DNA from: Lanius collurio
Lineage: Eukaryota > Chordata > Aves > Passeriformes > Laniidae
Length of the DNA: 64,000 nt
Assembly: GCA_020086605.1 (NCBI GenBank)
Contig: JACBWW010000018.1
Coordinates: 12,903,139-12,967,138 of the forward strand
Direction: 5' to 3'
Shown: in pieces, positions 23,536 to 36,400 of the stretch
Numbering within the stretch: the first letter of the stretch is position 1
Layout: each line of letters begins with the position of its first letter
Program-made: the position numbers and the translations under genes
The notes under the pieces: generated by a model
The model's database searches: none
Told to the model about the DNA's origin: nothing
Seen by the model: only the letters and a program-made list of their open reading frames with translations

Positions 23536-25032
23536 CTTTGGGGCAGAAGCAGAGCTTGCTGTGCATCCCTGAGGGCACCGCCTGCCCAGGAGCCCTCCAC
23601 ACCCACAGGCAGTTCAGGCACTAAGTGCCCAGTTGGCGTGCATTTCCTTCAATTCCTGGAGGAATGCAGATTCTCCTTCCCAGTCCTACTTTGCCCTCCT
23701 GCATTTCCTGCTGCAGCACATCCTCAGACGGCTGTTGCTCCATGCACACAAGTTCAAACATGAGCATCCTCTCCTGGTCCCCTGATACTGGCCCAAGGCC
23801 ACAACAACCAGCACTTAGCAGCTGCCAGCACAATCATGGTGAAATATGCCCAGAAACCATTAAACAGCACCAGTTTGGCACTGGGGATTTGCTGTGGTGA
23901 CCCTGTGGCAGCAGCACTGGGACTGACAGGCAGCTCCTGGTCTCCAGAGGGCCGGCACCATGTCCTTGGGCCAGTGCTGGTCCCCTGCATAGCAGAGAAC
24001 ATCTGCAGACTCCAGAGCCTGGTTATGGGTTGCTTGGGGCCCCTCTGGAGATGGAGCTGGCTAAAGGCAGCCCTTAGTGGGTGGCAAGTGGGGACATGCT
24101 GCTGTGACACACAGCAACGGGGGACACAGCTATGGAGAGCAGGAGACCAGTCCCACCAGCACAGGCTGGTGGCAAGGGATGGGGCACACTGCACCCATGG
24201 GAGAGCTGCAGTGGCCCCAGCCAGGGTCTCTGGAAGGATGTAGTAGGCTTTACACTGAGGTTACTCAGCCCAGAGCTCCTCTATCATGGATTCCTGCTCC
24301 TTGTCATCTCACCTGATGGCTCACAGCAAAGTGCTGCTTATGTCGAGAGCCCCGTGTTTTTCCAGGGTGGAGAAGGAGATGGGAGAGCAAAGGGATCTGC
24401 TTTGTAGAAGATCAGGGTGTGGAAAATAGCTCTGTAGCTTAAGCTTTAGGGGAAAATTCATTTTCTTATATCATTTAGCATTCATGAGAAATTGCACATA
24501 GAGAAAACAGTATTCATGATTTTCGGTCCAGCTTTGCTTCCAGCCCTGTGCTGGAGCTGCATGGGATTTTTGCTCTCCTCTCCTGCGTTTCATAACACCA
24601 TCAGTGTTTATTCTCTTACTCATTTGTACTTCTTTCCCATTTGAAATGATCAATTGTTGGTATAAACTCACCTAGGGAGCAATTACTGTGAGCCTAACCC
24701 AAACAGGCTCTGGGGTGCTCCATTAAGCAATATCACCTCCCTCCCTCTCCACTGATCCCAGAGGATACAGTATTTACTTTTCAGCTCTGCTATTCATACC
24801 AAGCGCACTTCGGTCAGCGTGCCAAGAATAACACAAAGCCTAACAACAGGCTTCAGCACTAAGATGGAGTTCCTGACTTTACAAACCAAAAAAATAAAAA
24901 GCCAACCTATTATTTTGCCTTTGCTGAGAAATGCCTGGCAGCAGCAGAGTAGGCAGGTGCCAGAACCACCTCTCTGCCTTCAGCAGAGCTGTGGGCAGTG
25001 TGAAATCTGTCCTGAGGGACACAGAAAAAGGC

Positions 25033-25053
25033 AAAAAAAAAAAAAAAAAAAAA
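25033..25053. repeat. Poly(A) homopolymer
   Basis: Twenty-one consecutive A. No processed pseudogene or LINE tail is recognisable upstream, so it is annotated only as a homopolymer. Confidence 0.9.
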
Positions 25054-26722
25054 GAGCAGTAAGCCTGGGACACAGGTCAGCAACTGCCTGCTTTTCCTTC
25101 TGATACAGATTTTATTAGGTTGCTGCAATGTTTTGTGAGCTTTTTCTCAAAAAAAGGAGGAAAGAGCCATTTGCAGAGCCATGGAGGGACACGTTCCCCA
25201 GCACCTGTGGATATTTCAGCCAGGTTTTCAGTAGCTCTGTCTCTGACCATCATGAGCCTCTGTGGATTTAATTACTAATTGCAAAGAAATTGCTGCCTAG
25301 TCCTGTAGCCTTCTCATTGCCAGCAGGGTTTGCTTTGTCCAGTTCTCCTCTGGAAATTATTTATTCACTAATCAGCTGCTAAAAAGGGAAGCACTTAGAG
25401 CAAATTACCTTCCTGAGGTATTTCATGAGCATCGGCTGTATTGTACCAAAAGTCTCAGTGTTAATTTAGACAATTTACTTACCTGAAGAAAAAGCTGTAA
25501 CAAAGCAGTCTGGAGCTGCCAGAATGACCCACAGGTCTGGACCTGCAGGAGGCTTTGGCATTGCCCACCAGTGAGGGGGATGCTCAGCAGTTTGTGGAGT
25601 GCTCCTGAGAGTCAGATGTCTTTTTCCTGGGGCAGATGTGGCAGGTAGAAAACCATGGCCAGGGGTTCCAGCTTCTCTCAGAACAGATGGGCACCTCTGA
25701 GCTCTTTCTCCTGGCTTATTCCTGATGGATTTGGCACCATGCAGCCCTGGCAGGGTGCTTGTCCCTGTGTCAGCCTTCACCAGCACAGCTCCAGTGCCAG
25801 CTCCTCCTCCTGCTCCTGTTCAGCCATCCTTTAGCATCAATTTGTGACCCAGCTGGGGACAATCCCAAAGCTGTGCAAGCCACAGGCTGCCAGCAGAGCC
25901 CTGTTCTCAGAAGGCACTGCATGAACTGTCTCCATTTATAACTGACAGACCTCACACTCTTAGTGCACTTTGCAGCTGTTGCAATGTTTGGGGCCTTTGT
26001 CACAACACATCCCCTCCTTGGAGCTGGTCAGGATAAACAGACACTTTCAGGTCCAAAGGACAGTATCAGTTTAGGGAATAAATCCATTGTGGATGCCCTG
26101 TGGCACATGGGGCTCTAGGCAGTGTGTCAGAAAGAAAAAGTGTTATTTTTTTTCCTGCATGCTTTTTCCTTTCAAACTCATTTCTTTTCTATGCTGGAGG
26201 CCTTCTCTGGCTACCTTGGGAACACAGCAAAGACGTCTCCTTCCAGCATAATCTGCTGAGCTCAAGGGAGAGGGGAGTTTTATATGGAATGCTTAGAAAC
26301 ACCAACAGCAGTAGGGAAAAAAATAAATGGGCATGTGAGATTAGGCCCCTTAGATATGGAATGGGGGCATGGAGAGCTGGCCAGGTAAAGGATGCTCAGC
26401 TGAGCTGACAGGCATTATGGTCCTGCAAGAAAAACCATTATCTGGAAAATAGGGTATAATGGTGACATGGCAGAACCTGCCACTGATGCTGTTCAGGAGA
26501 GGGATCTGTAGAGCCAGTGTGAAGAACTGCAGAAACTGTGGCTGATATGGAGCAGTAAGTGATAAAATGGGAACAAAATTCATCACTGTTGGATGCTAGG
26601 TAGTGCAGATATAGAAGGACATAACCCAAGGGTACAGGGAAGAGCTGTGGAGAGCAGGAAGGTGATCTGGAAGGCAGCACGTCCCCCAGTTCCTCTCCTT
26701 GCTGAAGCCAAGCACCCACCTT

Positions 26723-26733
26723 GGGGGGGGGGG
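26723..26733. repeat. Poly(G) homopolymer
   Basis: Eleven consecutive G, probably length-variable between individuals and error-prone in sequencing. Confidence 0.9.
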
Positions 26734-26784
26734 ACCAGGATGGGATCTCCCTCCTTGCTGCCCATGCCAAGCTGTGTCCCAGTG

Positions 26785-26825
26785 AGCTCACCAGGAGCAT
26801 CTCACCAGCAGCTCACCAGCAGCTG
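26785..26825. repeat. Short tandem repeat, about 11-13 bp unit
   Basis: About three and a half imperfect copies of a unit built on AGCTCACCAGC. The last two units are nearly identical. It is too short to suggest a function. Confidence 0.6.
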
Positions 26826-29800
26826 TTCTGTGGGCACAGGGCAGGAGAACCACTGGTGCAGAGCAGGCAGGTGGGCTACATGGCCAAAATGCCAGGCTGT
26901 GCTCGGCCTGACTCTGTATCCTGCAGGCTGCACTTGCAAAGCCACAGCTCTGGCCTTGAAAGCACCCTTGGTCTGTGCTCCATCAGCCCCTGGAGCTGGC
27001 ACAGGGGCTGTGCTGGGCAGAGTGCTGGGCACCAGCTCTGGAGAACCATCCCCAGGGATTAAAGCAGCCTTCAGGTTATGGGCAAGGATGGTGCAGCTGA
27101 GGAGAATCAGCAATGTTCACAGCCTTTCCTGGGAACAAACGAAATCTCTGCAGGATCTGTGCTCAGTGCTTTGAGGAACTCAGTGCTATAGAAAAGCAAA
27201 GATGTCCAGCAGCAATTTTTGTTCAGTAATTGGAAAAGATGTAAAGATATCCTGGCATTGTAAACCTCTGTGGACAGGGACCAGCAGTGCCTGGAGTCCA
27301 ACAGGGCTGGAGTGTATTCCAGTTAAATAATGGGAATTCGCTGTAACGCCTATGCGGAAGGCAAGGAAAATGCCAGTCCTGTGCCAGTGTCAAAGGGGAA
27401 GACTGGCAACCCCAAGCTAGCAGCTTGATTCACCAAATTAGGCAAAAGGATGGGAAAACTGGTGTAAGATCTGCCAGATAGTGAATTTTCCAGATCAAAA
27501 AGATTCTACCTGGAAAAGATCTAGAAGAAAATTCCATATGGTGGAAAAGAAACTGGAGGCCAGTACATCATGCCTGTGCTGACACCCCAGTGTTTCACAT
27601 TTTTAAAGCAGCCAACATTGCAAAAATAGGAAATACAAGAAGTCAGCACTATTAAAGCAAATGTAATGAAATATCTCATCATGAGTCATTTACTTTTAAA
27701 CCTTAAAAATTTTTCAGCAGATGCCACTAAATTTCTTTCACCAGTCATTGCTCTGGAGAAGTTTTACCAGCAAATAACAAAGAGGTTATAAAATGCAGTG
27801 TTTCATCATCTCCTTCCCTGAAGAGCTGTATGTAATAGGTTTCATTATCAAATAATCATAATAAGGGAAGCTTTTAAATAATGCTGGGCTGAGTAGTGTG
27901 TGCCAAGACAGTCATACATTTGTCATAAAAACACAGTACCAGGTTCTTAATGAATTAATGTGTCTGCTGGATTTGGGCTGGTAGCATCACATACAAATCC
28001 TGAAAAATGACTCTCTGGTCTCCAGTATGAAGTTACTGGTGTTTGCAGTTCTGCAGCTCCTCCTGCCCATGGGGTTCTGCAGCCTGTACTCAGCCAAACC
28101 TCCCTGCAAAGGGACCACATTGTCCTGATTCTAGAAGCTAGAAAGAAGCAGAGGCTGAGTAACCACTGTCCAACATGGGGCCTAGAGGTATTTCAAGATT
28201 TTTCTGGCTGTCCTTTCAGCTTCCAGTCCCAAAAGTCCCAGACTAGAGGTCATGGGAGGCTGATCTGGAGCCAGGTGCCCAGAGGTGATATGAATATTTT
28301 TTCCTGTTTCATTTCCATATCCCCCACAGGGGAGTGATGCCCACCCTGCTCCGGTGGTATGCAGGAACTCAGAGCATCCCATGCAGACTGGGAAGGACGT
28401 GGTGCAGGATGTTGGGAACATGCCTGTAACAGCACCTGGGTGCACATGGGTGCTCAGAGTGGCATGGGAGGGTGGCCGAGCATGTTTGGGGGAGACCTCC
28501 TGCAGCCATAATTCCTCCTGGAGGAGCAGCAACACTAGAAAGCAACGTCACCCTGTCCTCAAAGTCACATCTAGGACAGGACATGAAGTGCCACCGTGCT
28601 CAGCAGAGCAGGAGGGTTGTGGGCAGGCATGAATAAAATATAATGGTCTGGGCTACATTTACTCTTCTCAAAATAACTTTGCTTTTTGTGGCTCCATTGT
28701 CAGGAAGCCACAATTGATACTGTCTGAGTGCTCGAGCCCTTTATAGTTGCTTGTAGAATAGCAACGTTCTGGTCGTGTCAGAGCAGGCGTGGGCCTGACC
28801 AAAGCTAAATCAGTGCTGTGGCCAGCAGCAGGGCTGGGCTGAAGGAGGGGATGCTTGTGACTGTCCCACACAGGCCCAGGGAAGGCATTTGTCTCATGGG
28901 GCCCACACTGCAGACACCCTCTGCAGCTGTCAGCTGTGGGAGGGCACCGGGATGCTTGTGACATCCTGGGCTCCCAGTGTTGCCCCCAGAGCTGCCCACC
29001 AGTCCATGGTACATGCTCTGGGCTTCAGGGTTCCTCCTACAGACCATCTGGTCTCAGACTGTAAAACACAGTAAAGTGCACACTAATTTCTCCAAATTCC
29101 AGATGTGGAGAGAACAGCTGAACCCACTCATTTTGCTTGCAGAAGCTCCCTGGGAGTGGCATGATGCTGTGAAGGGGGTCCCCTGGCAGAGTGCTGTGCT
29201 CTACTCTTGTCCAGTTTTAGTTAAGAGCCAAGTTTTCTTTTCTTTTTCTAATTTCTCCCTTAGATGTCACGCTCTTTTGCATAAGGAAGATCAAACTGTG
29301 GTATTTTTAATCATCCTTGTAAAAAAATACATGGTGCATTGTGGGGAAAGCTGAGTCATGTATAGCCAAGAGGCTCAGCTTGGCAGGGCAGGATGCAGGT
29401 GCTGGCCCCAGGAGAGGGGAGCCTTTGCCCTGGGACACCTGCTTTGGATGGTACAAACAGAGCTGCAGCACCAGGTGAGATAGCACTGATGCTGAAATGA
29501 TGAATTGTGCTGAAAAAGACAAATGGGTGAAGGATGAGGAGCTCGTGGTGCACAGATCCACTGCCAAGGTGGCATGCACAGAGCTCAGCAGCAGTGGGCT
29601 GGGAGCAGTGGGCACTGAAGGGAGGAGCTGCTGCCCCACACCCACGTGAACCTCCCTGGGGCAGGGGCACAAGAGCTGCACCTGCCTCGTTGGCTTTGGA
29701 GCTGTGTTGAGCTCCAATGGGTGAATGGGTGGTGCCAAAGGCTGCTTTGCTTCCACCACCCAGCCTCTGGAGTGTGCCCAGCACAGGGGCTGGGCAGCAG

Positions 29801-29999
29801 CACCAGCAGGATTCCAGCATTGGCAGCTTCTCTGCCCAGTCTCACCATCCCTGCCCTTTGACACAAGGAAATGTCTGAGCTGGGAATCATGCCCAGGTCG
29901 TTGCAGATGGCAAAGCTCACAGATAATTGGCTTGTCAGGGCACGCCTCTGCCTTTCCATGCTCTCAGAGCTGAAAAAATGAATTCTCCCCTGTAATCCC

Positions 30000-30470
30000 A
30001 ACATTCTTTTTGATGATGAGAAAAGACAATTGAAAAGTTTTGTTGCATAACCTTCAGGATCAAATGATGATTTATTCAGAATGTGCTTTGTGGTGTTACA
30101 TGGTATACAGGCTCAGCAATTACCTGGAAGCAAATATTCTTCCTCATTTTCTGTGAGTGTGTCATTAGGATAGCATCTCACCAGTTGAACATTATCATTA
30201 TCAGCTGCAAATATTGCTGAAGTTCAAACTATTTGCTTGTAGTTTACCTTTTATATTATCAAATATTGCTAATTCAGTTTCATCGCTGCCTTGGAAATAA
30301 TCAGGAGATGTTTTTTTCTCCTTGTGAATTGCTGTAACAAACAAGCATTGGAAATATGTGGTTATTTCTACAGCTGGAAGTATCAATGGCAAGGAAAATG
30401 CCCCTTTCAAGCAAATCTTTAATAGTTTATTTTCTGGATGAAAGAAGATCTAAGGTATTGTATCCAATGC
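30000..30470. other. AT-rich, complex block; candidate conserved noncoding element
   Basis: About 470 bases are clearly more AT-rich than the flanks, non-repetitive, and dense in TAAT-, ATTA- and TTATCA-like words. Neither strand has a long open frame, and no transposon signature is visible. In bird intergenic DNA such islands often prove to be conserved enhancers, but I cannot test conservation here. Confidence 0.3.
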
Positions 30471-33400
30471 ACGTAGCTTCTGTCTGCTGCTCATCTCTGG
30501 TGTCTCCTACAACCTTCAGAGAGCTCAGAGCCACCAGCAGCTGTACCCAACACTGCTACAAAACCAGGCTTCCAGTTACCTTCCAGCCCCTGGACAAACC
30601 TCTGCAACAATTTGGGGGAGGGGGATTTGGTGGAGACAGATACATGGGTTTTTTTCCACAGTTATGGATAAACATCAATCTTTGCCATTACATTTCCCTG
30701 TTCAATGTAGCAGGAAAACTGCCAGCAGGGTCTGTGCTGGGCTCGTGTGCAAGGGTTTGGGTTTCCCAACACTCACACTGAGTGCAAGGTCTCCAGTGCT
30801 GTTTGGGATGGCTCTCCTGCAGTTCCTCTGTTTGCACCAGTTTTGTTCTCAGTCAAACAAAGCAAATTACAGAGGAGGGGTCCTGTCCCATTTTCATTCT
30901 TTTGCCTGTGGCTGGAATGGAGTAGGAAAGGCTGTGGAGCTGCAATTTCCCACTGCAGGACAGAAATGTGGGTCACAGCTGTCCCATACCCCTTGTAAAC
31001 AACCAGAGGGTGTTTTACTGGTTTAGGAGAAAATTTGGTCTCAGGACTCTTAGCACATTCCCAGCCCTCTCTGGAGCCTGTGAGACCTCTCTGAGCACTG
31101 CTGTTAGAAAAAGGAGCAAGTAGGCTCCTGGTTCCCAGGAACAGCTTGTGGGAAGGCCCATGATGCCCCTCTGGCTTGGGGCTGGTTCTTGCTGGGGAAT
31201 GCTGCAAACCAGGATGAGAACATGCTGGGGAGGTCCTCAGGAGCTCCTGGAGCTGGGCTTCTCAGGGTTCTGTGGATGAGGATGGAGGGAAGCATCACCC
31301 CTTATTAAGGACCCCCACGTGCTCCCCTCTGGGTTGCTTGGGTTTTAGCCTCTGGGAACAGCACATCATGTTCCACAGAGTACAGTGGGCCAGCAAAACT
31401 CCTTCCCTGGCTGATCTGGAAACGGTAATTTTCTATCAACATGAGATTTGTATGTGTGGGAGAGCGTTGCATGATCTGTGTTTGATGGGGAAAAATGCTT
31501 TCAGATAGGTCAGAGATCTTTGCTCACAGGCATTTGATAGAAATAAAGATTGAGGAGAGCAGTATGAAGAGTGATAAATGTTTCTCACAGAAAGAACGGT
31601 TAATCTTGGAGGCTTCAGCTATTTTTCTTCTTTCAGACTGATGCCAGGTGAAATACCTGCCAATAATCTTGTCGTTAAAGCCTTGAGAGCCTGAGAGGAA
31701 ACTCAAAACTTGCTGCTGATTGTAATAAGTCTAGTAAACATTTTCAGCTCTGAAGAAACATTTCCTATGTGTGTTGCATGGAAGGCTTTGCATCAAGAGT
31801 CTGTGACTATAAATCAAAATGCAAAATAAATCAAGAAGTGATGCTTTAGTCTGCCTGGCAAGGTGAAAGCCCTAAACATTGGCCATTCCTTGCTCCCAGA
31901 CCTTGCTGTAGCCAGGGCTCCTCTTCTCCACTGTTTATTCCACACTAGGAGAACATCAGCTGGGCTTTCTGAATGGATTTACGTTCATACCTGGTGAACC
32001 TCTGCCTCCAAAGGAAAAGCAATATCTGCTATCAGCTTATGCACTTGCCAGGAGGAGGCAGGAGTTACCTCCAGTCTTTATGGGCCATGCTCATAATCCA
32101 AGAGGCTTCTTTGAAGATATGGTGGGGCAGAGGCTTTTTGCACACTGAGCATTAAAAGGTAGTGTCAGCTTTCACAGTAATTCAATACTGGCATTCCTTC
32201 CTGCCTAACCCTTGCTTCCAAGGGGCATCTTTCATCTTTCTTGGAGGCTTATCTTTAGCAGACATCATAAACAAAAGCCTTTAAACACCTTCACCATCTC
32301 TCACAGACTGGCTTCATTCAACACCTGGCCAAAAATGTCAGATGTCCCTTTTGTCTGGGTGAGGGAACATTTGTCTGAGGGGAACAAGTATCTGAGGGAG
32401 GGCCAGTGCATGCAAGTGTGAATTTGTACATGGATGTGTGGGTACGTGAGGTTCTTCACGCCACCCTCTCCAGCCTCTGAATCCTGGGCAGTGTCCCCAG
32501 GAGGGTGAGATGGTGCTTTTCCTGACACACAGGCACATGGGGCTGTGCTGCAGACCAGGAGCATGGATGTTTGCTTGGTGTTTTGCTGGGATAAGCTGAG
32601 GCAGGAACAGAACAGAACAGAGATGCAGGTGATTTGGGGGAAAAAAAATAAGAAAGACATTAAAACTGAGGAGGGAGGTGCTGGTGGTTACTAAGCACAG
32701 AGCAAATGGTAGCTCACCATGCAGCTGTGGCCCAGCTGTCTTAGTGCACCTTTGAGGAACTCTTTGGATATTGTAGTCTGTGTTTGCCTCCAGCATGTGA
32801 GGTGCTGATTCGAGGTGAGATGCAGATGGACATTTGGCTGTGTTTTTTCAAAACCAGTGGAGTATAAAAGGGAGCCATGCTTTAGCAGCAGGGTTTTTCC
32901 AGCCCTGGCACTGGTGGAACCCCTTCTCCCCAAGTCCACGCCCTGAACCAAGGTGCCCTGACCTCCCTCTTCCCGGAGAACAGCCACTCTGACCTCTGTT
33001 CTGGGCCCTTCCTGGCAATTAGCAACCTGCCAAGCTAATCAACACCTCCCGGCAGAGCACTGCCACAGCCAGGAAGAATGACTGTGTGCTTGATCCGGTG
33101 CTGGGAAGCACCACGAGGTCCAGCCAAGTGGGCACCTTGCAGAGTAGGCTCCCTGCCTTCTGGAGGGTGATGTCCCAAGTCCTCTGAGAGCAGTGGCCCT
33201 AGGGAAGGAGGCCCTCGTGGTCTGCAGCACACTTGCTTCTAGCAGCTTACACTCTGGGGAGCAGGGAGCAGGATTACTACATGGCTTCCAAGAAGTAATA
33301 AACAGCCATGAACAGGTCTTGCATAATGCCACAGTGATTTCCAGTGCTGCTGAGCTCCTCTGTTGGGAAGAGAAGTCACTGAAACTGGGAAGTGGGCCAG

Positions 33401-36400
33401 TCTGTGCCCTGTTGCTCATGGAGCACAAAGCTCTCTGCCCTTTGAATTTCAAAATACTCACAGCACCCTCGTGCTCCCTCAGGATCATCCACACCTTCAT
33501 GCCTGTCAGTGCTGCTCTTGGCTTGTGCTGGAGAGGGACATGTTGAGACAGGAGAGGTCCCTCTGCCCCTGCTTTGTTGTCCCACTGGCTACCTGCTGTG
33601 GGCACCTTCTAGCCACATGCTGCCCTGCATCTTCTGCAAAACCCACTGCTCAGCTGATATTCCCAAGGTGGCAAATAAACGCCCTGTGTTCCCTGGGCTG
33701 GTGTGTGGCTTCACTCTCTTTGCTTTGCCTGTCTGCCTGTGGCTCACAGCTGGGAGGTGCCTCAGCCCCAGCTGGCTCCCTTGGTGGGACGCTGGGGAGG
33801 TTTGCCAGCTGGGAGTGCCCAGTCTCTGGCTGGACAGGGATGCAGGGGATGCTGTGGGCTCGCTGCAGCCACAGAGCTTGCCTGGGGACTAGTCACAGCC
33901 AGCAGCAGCCCATGGATCAATATCTGGGATTGTCATAATAAGCATAGCATGGCAGGCTTGTGACATCTGCATTAAGGTGAGTGATCATTGCTGCACCACT
34001 GCTGGATGGTTTGCAGCAGCACTGAACCACCAGGGCACATCTCTGAGTCACAGGGAAGAGGCAGAGGGCTGTTTAGGAGGGGTGTGCTGAGACTGGGGCA
34101 GGAGGGGGAAAAACCAGGAAAGGCAGCTGCCTGCTGGGAGGGATTCGATGCAGCTCTGAATGCTCTGAATGCAGGGCAGCAATTACAGGCAGCCCACCCT
34201 GCCAAGAAATGCTTATTGGGAAAACTGAGGGGAGAAAGAGGAGCATGAATTAAATAACTGCCCAGCAATTAATTTCTGAGCACTACCTCTGCTGCTGAAG
34301 GACTCTTGCTCTATTCTCACAGGCTGGACGCAGGGGCCAGCACAGTCTGTGCCCAGCTCCTTCGGCATCACACCCAGGTACTTCTGAGTGATTTACAAGG
34401 AACTGTCACATCACCAGTGAGAGAAACTACCCAACATGATGTTCCACCATGCTCCTTAGGGTGAGCTCTGAGTAATTACTTCAATTACACTCCAAATTAC
34501 AGAGAAGCCAGTGGCCTCCACATGAGGACAGATTGCAGAATCCATCTTTAATCGTCGCTCAGGTTGTGCTCTGCTGCCTCCCACTTGAAGTATATGTTCA
34601 TTTCCCTTGTAGATCTGTAATCACACTGCTTATCATCACCCTTTTATCCACTCCTCTATTTCAAGTATGCATGTCAAAAAAGACAGTATATTAATCAGCC
34701 AAACTTTCTTCACTGCTCCTTGTCAGCAGCAAACTGTCTTCTAAAATGGAACAACCAGTTGTCTTCACCTGGAATTGCCTAGGAGAGGTGTCCATCAAAA
34801 CCCAGTAAGTGACAAGCCCATGAGGAGCATGACTTGTTGCTCCAAGTAAATGATGAAGGACAGGGCTTAGCTAGGCAAGGAGAGGCCAGCTGTAAATCCA
34901 GATCCCTCCCTGAGACTGTTGTTATGCTGAGCCTCCCCACACCTTGGTCACAGCATTGCCAGGGATGGGGAACTCACCGCAGGCTTTGACTGGGTGTTTC
35001 AGAGGATGCTCACACACTGAATCTGTGCCTTATTTCTAACCACAGCCTTCTCTTATCCCTGTCTGCCAAACAGAGGCACTGCCAAACATTTAATCACATC
35101 AAAAAGAGCTTTAATAAGCTGGGATCAAGTTAGCCCTTTAACCTCTATTTCTGGCCTGCATTGATGGTGTCCCAGGAATTTCTCTCCAATAAAAGTCTGT
35201 CTTCTGAGCCCTTTGTTGCTCCTTCGCTTCTTCTTTGGGCTTTTTCCAGTTTCTCTGCCTCCTGAGATGCTGACCTTGCACTGGGCCTGGCTCTCTCAGG
35301 GAGGCTGCAGATGTCTCCTGGACAGCTCTGCTCAGCCCCTTCCCTACCAAGGCATCATTTTTTGAGGGGGGATTGTCCCCCAGCCACCCGGGGTGCAGCC
35401 CCTGTGCCCTGGTGCCAGGTGCTGTGCTGTCAGAATAGCCTGCTCCTGGTACCTGTGCCAGCATCCCTTCACCAGAGCCTGGGCAGCTCCCACCTTCTCT
35501 GGGAAACCGAGAAGGTGTTAAATAATGGAGGGCTAAGAATTAATCCCTGATGGAGGCCCCCAGAACAGCGGGCTGAGCAGCAGTGCCGTGTTTGCAGCAG
35601 GCCCGGGGAGCTCCGGAGTGTCTGGATTTCCAATGCAGTTACTCCATGCGTTCGCTCCAAGCAGCTGGAGTTGCCAACAGCCTTACGCAAGCCACTTATA
35701 TCAGCGCCATCACCAGTGTGACTGATAGGGACAATCTCAAGAACAGAGATATGCCAAGATCTCTTTTTCATAAAATGGTGCTAATTGACACTAATGATAA
35801 TTCCCTGTTTCAAACCTTTATCAACCAAATCCGGTCAGGGCCGTTTCGCCCCTCGGCACAGGGCTGATGTCAGCTGGAGCGGCCTGGGACATCCTGTTTA
35901 CTCCATGGAGGTACGGGCAGTGTGCCAGCACTGGGACCCCGGGGGAAGTCCCAGGGACCCACAGGAGCTAATTAGATGCTCCTTCCCTGCTCCTTTTTAT
36001 GCTTGCTGATGTGTCAGACCTGTAGATTCAAAAATCTAACCCTGGTAGCTATTGTTTAACATCTTCCTGAAGCCCTTGTAAGATGGAAAGTGTTTTATTG
36101 TGATTATATTTTATTTTATAACATGCTGTATTGTTTGGCTTTTGCCTCCCAAACACTGAATAGAAATATTTATCAAATACCTCTCCTTTTCTGGGTTGCT
36201 GCCTACATGATTTGTCACCCTCTGCCTTTCTGGTCTGGGCAGAGATTTCTCCTTGTGCTCACTGCTTGCTTCAACACTAGTGATGTTCATGCAGTGGGCC
36301 GCAGACTTATGCTTTTTATTCTGGTCTTTATTTTTGCAACTGCCTTTACCCTGAGGTGTGCAGACCTGTACCTTATTCTGGCCACAGTTGTGGGGGTTAG

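Larger units (their letters stand above)
23536..29990. other. Intergenic, no recognised gene
   Basis: The open frames here are short, on both strands, and none is recognisable. Notable contents are a 21-base A run at 25033-25053, an 11-base G run at 26723-26733, and a short tandem repeat at 26785-26825. Two AT-rich, non-repetitive stretches (about 25110-25490 and 27580-28030) look like candidate noncoding regulatory elements. I see no transposon tail. Confidence 0.6.
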
